Shown piece after piece: positions 59,205-64,000 of a stretch of 64,000 bases of DNA. Source of the DNA: Zanthoxylum bungeanum (Eukaryota > Streptophyta > Magnoliopsida > Sapindales > Rutaceae). The stretch is taken from the NCBI GenBank assembly GCA_019454045.1, contig SKCR01015053.1, positions 1-64,000 on the forward strand. Direction: 5' to 3'. The translations under genes were made by a program, and so were the position numbers. Positions within the stretch are counted from its first letter, which is position 1, and each line of letters starts with the position of its first letter. The notes below the pieces were generated by a model. The model was not told the DNA's origin. It was given only the letters and a program-made list of their open reading frames with translations, and searched no databases.

Positions 59205-61811
59205 AACAAGATTAACTAAGCTACATAAGGATGGGTATTTCAGACCTTTCAAATATGAATCTTATGGAACTTGTGAGTCTTGTTTACTTGGTAAAATGAC
59301 CAAATTACCCTCAAAGGTAAATGACAGCGTGCATCAGAGACATTAGAACTCATACACTCTGATGTATGCGGACTAATGTCAGTCACCGCTAGAGGTGGAT
59401 TCTCATACTTCATTACATTTATCGATGATCACTCGCGATATGGGTATGTGTACCTTATGCGGTACAAATCTGAAGCCTTTGAGAAATTCAAAGTCTTCAA
59501 AGCTGAAGTAGAAAACCAGCTTAATAAAAGTATTAAGTCGCTAAGGTTTGACCGAGGTGGTGAATACTTAAGCGACGAATTTCAAGATTACTTGAAAGAA
59601 AATGGCATTGTTTCCCAGTGGACTCCTCCGGGAACTCCACAGCATAATGGGGTCTCCGAAAGGAGAAATCGGACATTATTAGATATGGTCTGATCAATGA
59701 TGCCAGACACGGATCTACCTCTTTCATTTTGGGGTCTTGCTTTAGAAACTGCAACACTACTACTAAACCAAGTTCCTTCCAAGACTGTTAGTCAAACACC
59801 ATATGAGTTATAGTCTGGGAAACGTCATAGTCTTAGTTATCTAAGAGTTTGGGGATGTGACACATATGTTAAGCTCACACAAACTAACAAATTGGATGAT
59901 AGGGTAATTAAATGTAAGTTTGTAGGATATGCCTTGAACTCAAGAGCATTCGTGTTCTACGTCCCAAATGAACAAAGAACATTTGTCTCACGAAATGCTA
60001 AATTTCTAGAGAATGAATTCCTTCTCAAGAAAAATAGTGGGAGTAGACTTGACCTCGATGAGGTACGAGAAGAACAAACTAACATATAACTAAACCTCAG
60101 GCCCCTCAAAAGGGCAGCGACGGAACAACCATAATGTTATGAATTTAGAAGGTCTGGTAGGGAAAGACATGAGCCTGAAAGATATGGTTTCCATATTGAT
60201 GCGGAACATGATCTGGTCATTGATAATGACGATTCCACCAGTTATGACAAAGCAATGTGTGACATTGATTCAGTCAAGTGGCTTGAGACCATGAAATCCG
60301 AAATAGACTCTATGTATCAGAATCAAGTCTGAGACTTGGTGGATGCACCTGAAGGGATAAAATCCATAGGTTGCAAGTGGATTTACAAGCGTAAAACTGA
60401 TGTAGAAGGCAACATCCAAACCTATAAGGCTAGGTTGGTGTCGAAATGTTATAGACAAATCCAAGGAATTGACTATGACGAAACCTTCTCGCCTGTTGCT
60501 ATGATAAAGTCCATTCGAATTTTACTGGCATTAGCTGCACACTTTGATTATTAGATTTGGCTGATGGATGTCAAAACAGCTTTCCTAAATGGGAACCTCG
60601 TAGATGAAGTCTATATGACACAACCTGAGGGGTTTGCATCTAAGGATGATCATAATATAGTATGCAAGCTTAAACGATCCATTTATGGACTCAAGAAAGC
60701 CTCCAGAAGTTGGAATGTATGATTTGATGAGACAATCAAAGAATTTGATTTCATCAAAAATGTAGACGAGCCTTATGTTTACAGGAAAAGTAGTGGGAGT
60801 GCTGTTGTATTTCTTGTATTATATGTCGATGACATATTAATCATCGGGAATGATATTCTCATGATGCAAGCCACCAAGCAATGGTTATCTCAGAATTTCT
60901 CCATGAAAGATTTGGGAGAAGCAGCCTACATCCTCGGTATTAAGATCTACCGTAATAGATCTAAGAGGTTGTTAGGACTTTCTAAATCTACGTACATAGA
61001 TAAAGTTTTGAAATGATTCAAAATGGAAGATTCCAAAAGAGGTAATTTACCTACTTGTCATGGAATTAAATTATTTAAGGAGCAATGTCCACATACTCCA
61101 TCAGATAGAGAGCGTATGAGTAGGATCCCTTATGCTTCAGCAATAGGATCGATCATGTACGTCATGCTATGTACCAGACCTGATGTATCTTCTGCTATTA
61201 GCATAACGAGCAGGTATCATGCAAATCTTGGTGAGCAACATTGGGCAGCTGTCAAAACAATCCTCAAGTATCTGAGAATAACTAAGGATGTGTTTTTGAC
61301 ATACGGAGATTATTCTGAGATGAAAGTCATTGGTTACTGTGATGCGAGCTTTCAGACCGATAAGGATGACATCAGATCGCAAACAGGATATCGGTTTACT
61401 TTGAATGGCGGTGCTGTCAGTTGGAAAAGCTCAAAGCAGTCAACTACAGCGGACTCCACCACTGAAGCCGAGTATATTGCAGCATCTGATGCAGCTAAAG
61501 AAGCAGTCTGGATAAAGAAGTTCATCACGGAGCTAGAAGTGCTTCCCGCGATAAAGAATGGTGTCATGATGTATTGTGACAACACGGGCACCATTTCTCA
61601 ATCAAAGGAACCAAGGTCCCACAAAAAATCCAAGCATGTACTCAGGCGATTTCATCTCATCGGGGAGATTTTTGAGAGAAAAGAAGTTATTATAGAGAAA
61701 ATACCCACAAAAGATAATCTTGCAGATTCTCTGACTAAAATGCTGACTCAACAAAAGCATAATAGACACACCCGGGAGTATGGTGTCCAGATTCATACTA
61801 ATTGGCTATAG
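59170..61811 (+). pseudogene. Element B integrase, RT and RNase H (many stops)
   Basis: GAG-pre-integrase (LLWHSRLSHI, CESCLLGK) is followed by integrase with Asp at 59550 and Glu at 59658 (NGVSERRNR), 36 codons apart. RT has KWIYKRK and an intact YVDD at 60822-60833. RNase H has TADSTTEAEYIAASDAAKEA and YCDNTGTISQ and ends at TAG 61809-61811. In-frame stops include TGA near 59,691 (element A reads CGA at the same place), TGA near 60,331 (Trp in A), TAG near 60,553, TGA near 60,720 and TGA near 61,015. The last 262 codons (61023-61811) are open. Confidence 0.93.
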
Positions 61812-61814
61812 TGC

Positions 61815-61824
61815 AAGTGGGAGA
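61815..61824 (+). other. Element B polypurine tract
   Basis: AAGTGGGAGA, one base before the 3' LTR. Confidence 0.93.
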
Positions 61825-61825
61825 T

Positions 61826-63769
61826 TGTTAGGGATATGTCCTATATACCAACTTGTGGATGGGCTATATGTACAGGTATTTGTAATATTTTCATTAATTA
61901 ATAAAATGACAATTTTTATTATACATGTCTTACATAAATTATATGAATCATCAAACACTGAATAAAGCCCTTGGAGTAATAAGATGATGACTTCCACACC
62001 TTATGAGAATCATTACTCTTAAACGTTCCTAATCATAGTTTTGTGAATAATTTGGCGTTCACAAAGCGAAGAGACTAGCATGATGATATGATCCGCCCTT
62101 AAGTGGGGTAGCCGATCTCATAGGCTACTAGCGGAGATCCGTCCGCTTGGTGTATCACATGGATGCATGAGTTGCTCGTGTTCATCGAACTGACTGCCGA
62201 AAGTTTTCATATGGAGTGTTTATCCCATGTGTCTGTGAGAACTTTCATGTATCGATTGTATGACTAGTCCTTAGACTTGAGGTCTTTATAATGTTATATG
62301 TGGATCAAATAACTTTGACATTCTCCTTCCCCGGTTCAAAAGATCCGGTCATAAGGGTATGATTGGGTCATTTTTTGGAACATATGATGTTTGTAAAGAT
62401 ACAACAGAGAATCACCACTCTCTCGGATAATATTTTCTTATAAGAGTAGTATTCCAGTTCGCGGATTGATATGTGTGATAAGTGCTTGAGACTGTGGCCG
62501 CATCGGAAGAATCATGTGAGATTCTTGGGTTAGCACGATTCATGACACTATCAACATCATACCTTTGACTATATGGGTAGACATTTTCCATATCCTAGGT
62601 CAAATGATGGGGATACAGTGAGGCGAGGGACCGTATCATATGTAAATCGCATACAGAATGGGTATATATATCTTTCCTTCTCATTTGGGGGCCTTGGCAT
62701 GTTGCTAGATGTCAACCTTGGTCATTGAAATCGAATGACCATCTGATCGGAGGATAATTTATGTTCGATTAAATTATCACGATTCATTTCATGTCCAACT
62801 TGAGGGGAACCCAAAAGGTCACATGCAACAAAGTCGAAATCAATGGTTAACAGTGCACAGTACAAATTTACCAGCATATATGATTGTTGTAGGAATTGTT
62901 CATAAATGATTCAATGTGTTTAATTATTGAACAGATCATTTATGAGGTTCCATAGTGGCTTAAGAGATTGGTGAATGACGATAGGGGCACTTTGGGAATT
63001 GGAATAAATAAATAAAACATGAATAGTAATGTGAATAGTAATTTTTTTTATTTGTTATTTGTTTTGAATTCTAATTCGACCCAAACTCTTATTAGGGTTT
63101 TATAATCTCATTAAAGCACTAAATTAAGATCCAATGGCTAAGATTAAATTAGCATTTATCCCACATCAGATTCTTAATTAATTTTGTTGTCTTTGGAACA
63201 CCTATATAAACCCAAAGAATTCTTTACAAATTTTTTTACCAAACCTTTCATATCTTGGGTTTATATAAGTGAGCAACTCTAAAGTTTAAGAGTAAGCCAC
63301 TGATTTTGAGGATCCTTAAGTCTAATTGCCTATAGGAACCTCTAGTTAAAAGTTTTGAGGTATTTGCCTAGGCTAGCACCAAGGGCAAAATACCCGTGCA
63401 CTCAAGGCGTAGTCTTGTCGTTGAGTTTTGGCTTTGGTGTGTGCACCTTTGGAGGCCACACACTTCGGTGGCTCTTTGGAACATGGAAGAGCTTGCTGAG
63501 TTTGAGAAAAGCTTGTAGATTAGAGGGAGGACTAGAGTAGTCTTCAGTTCAAGTAAGTCTTTTTTCTTCTTATTTTTAATTAGAGTTTTTATGATAGTTA
63601 GCATGTTTAAGTTTATGTTCTTTGCATGTTTTATGAGTTTTTATGCTTAGAATATATAGTAACATGCCTAGGCTTGTAGAATAATAAAAACAAATGGGTC
63701 TTGGGCAAAGGGATTGCGGCATCATAATTTTTTAATTTTCCGCTAGGCACTCGCGGCCGCTTCCCAACA
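61826..63769 (+). repeat. Element B 3' LTR
   Basis: TGTTAGGGATATGTCC start, CTTCCCAACA end, 1.94 kb. From 62138 on it matches the truncated 5' LTR. TATATAAA at 63203-63210. Antisense and sense ORFs here are incidental. Confidence 0.93.
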
Positions 63770-64000
63770 CAATATCGATTATATCTCATACCCATCGACT
63801 CCACATGTTTATCAAATAACTTGGGAGGAATGGCCTTGGTAAGTGGATCTTCTACATTATCTTCACTCGAAACTTTGCACACGACAATTTCCCATCGCGA
63901 CACAATCTCTCGAATGATGTGATACTTTCGTTCCACATGCTTTGATTTTTGATGCGCCCTTAGTTCCTTTGCTTGCGTAATGACCCCATTATTATCAGAG
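63770..64000 (-). pseudogene. A-like Copia RNase H fragment (target of element B)
   Basis: Read on the minus strand it matches the element A RNase H C-terminus (5098-5325): KSKHVERKYHIIREIVSR, then DPLTKAIPPKLFDKHVESMG and RYNRY. The homology stops exactly at the B LTR edge, at ATCGATATTG, just before the A stop codon position. The upstream part of its pol should continue beyond 64000. It has DNVEDPL where A has DNVADPL. This is a separate, diverged member of the A family in reverse orientation. Confidence 0.9.

Larger units (their letters stand above)
35259..63769 (+). mobile_element. Ty1/Copia element B (split by family X element C)
   Basis: 5' LTR at 35259-36880 (5' truncated), PBS at 36882, leader at 36894-38155 and 57772-57881, gag-pol at 57882-61811, PPT at 61815, 3' LTR at 61826-63769. 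Integrase lies before RT. Many in-frame stops. Inserted in a minus-strand A-like Copia fragment still visible on the right (63770 onward). The left flank is instead Athila sequence, so a deletion removed the left target copy with about 310 bp of the LTR. Confidence 0.93.

Noticed and set aside
1..64000. CRISPR arrays, bacterial operons, tRNA or rRNA genes
   Set aside because: No regularly spaced identical repeats, no ribosome-binding-site-led gene strings and no rRNA or full tRNA sequences; only the short tRNA-complementary PBS sites were found.

Overview
The window looks like plant, probably eudicot, heterochromatin. It is AT-rich and has no ordinary multi-exon host gene. Nearly all of it can be assigned to nested LTR retrotransposons with plant-type priming sites: initiator-Met tRNA sites for Ty1/Copia and an Asp tRNA site for an Athila-like Ty3/Gypsy element. 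I worked out the nesting by hand from LTR pairs, primer-binding sites (PBS), polypurine tracts (PPT) and 5-bp target-site duplications (TSD). Divergence figures are by-eye estimates.

Left part (1-7737): Copia element A, whose 5' LTR is cut by the window edge. Its gag is heavily frameshifted. Its integrase/RT is nearly open, with one in-frame TGA. Its 3' LTR is complete. A abuts the LTR of the Athila-like element E1, whose pieces lie at 7738-11205 and 33098-about 35258. E1 has gag, protease and the integrase C-terminus, but RT, RNase H and the integrase core are deleted.

Central part (11206-33097): an insertion cluster inside the E1 integrase. A minus-strand solo LTR of a second Copia family (here 'family X') is flanked by TTAAG. 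It is split by a complete family X element E2 (11708-31602, TSD CTACC). The 5' LTR of E2 is in turn split by a complete, young family X element E3 (12040-22186, TSD CATGC).

The most interesting segment is 33166-34860. Downstream of the rejoined E1 integrase, where Athila elements carry an env-like gene, E1 instead has two uninterrupted ORFs. One (33363-33815) is a basic, cysteine-rich protein resembling nucleic-acid-binding/silencing-suppressor proteins of plant flexiviruses. The other (34101-34670) is an intron-free, near full-length LOG-type cytokinin riboside monophosphate phosphoribohydrolase. A hairpin and an Athila-type PPT follow. This is a candidate cargo-carrying retrotransposon with a virus-like gene and a hormone-activation gene.

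Right part (35259-63769): Copia element B, with a 5'-truncated 5' LTR and a stop-ridden gag-pol. Its leader is split by family X element C (38156-57766, TSD GGAGC), whose 3' LTR is split by family X element D (46606-56497). At the right edge (63770-64000) a minus-strand fragment of an A-like Copia RNase H is the target into which B inserted.

The family X copies share inactivating lesions in pol, so they were probably mobilised in trans. Their LTRs carry a conserved array of about ten short perfect hairpins with 3-nt loops, which no standard LTR feature explains.
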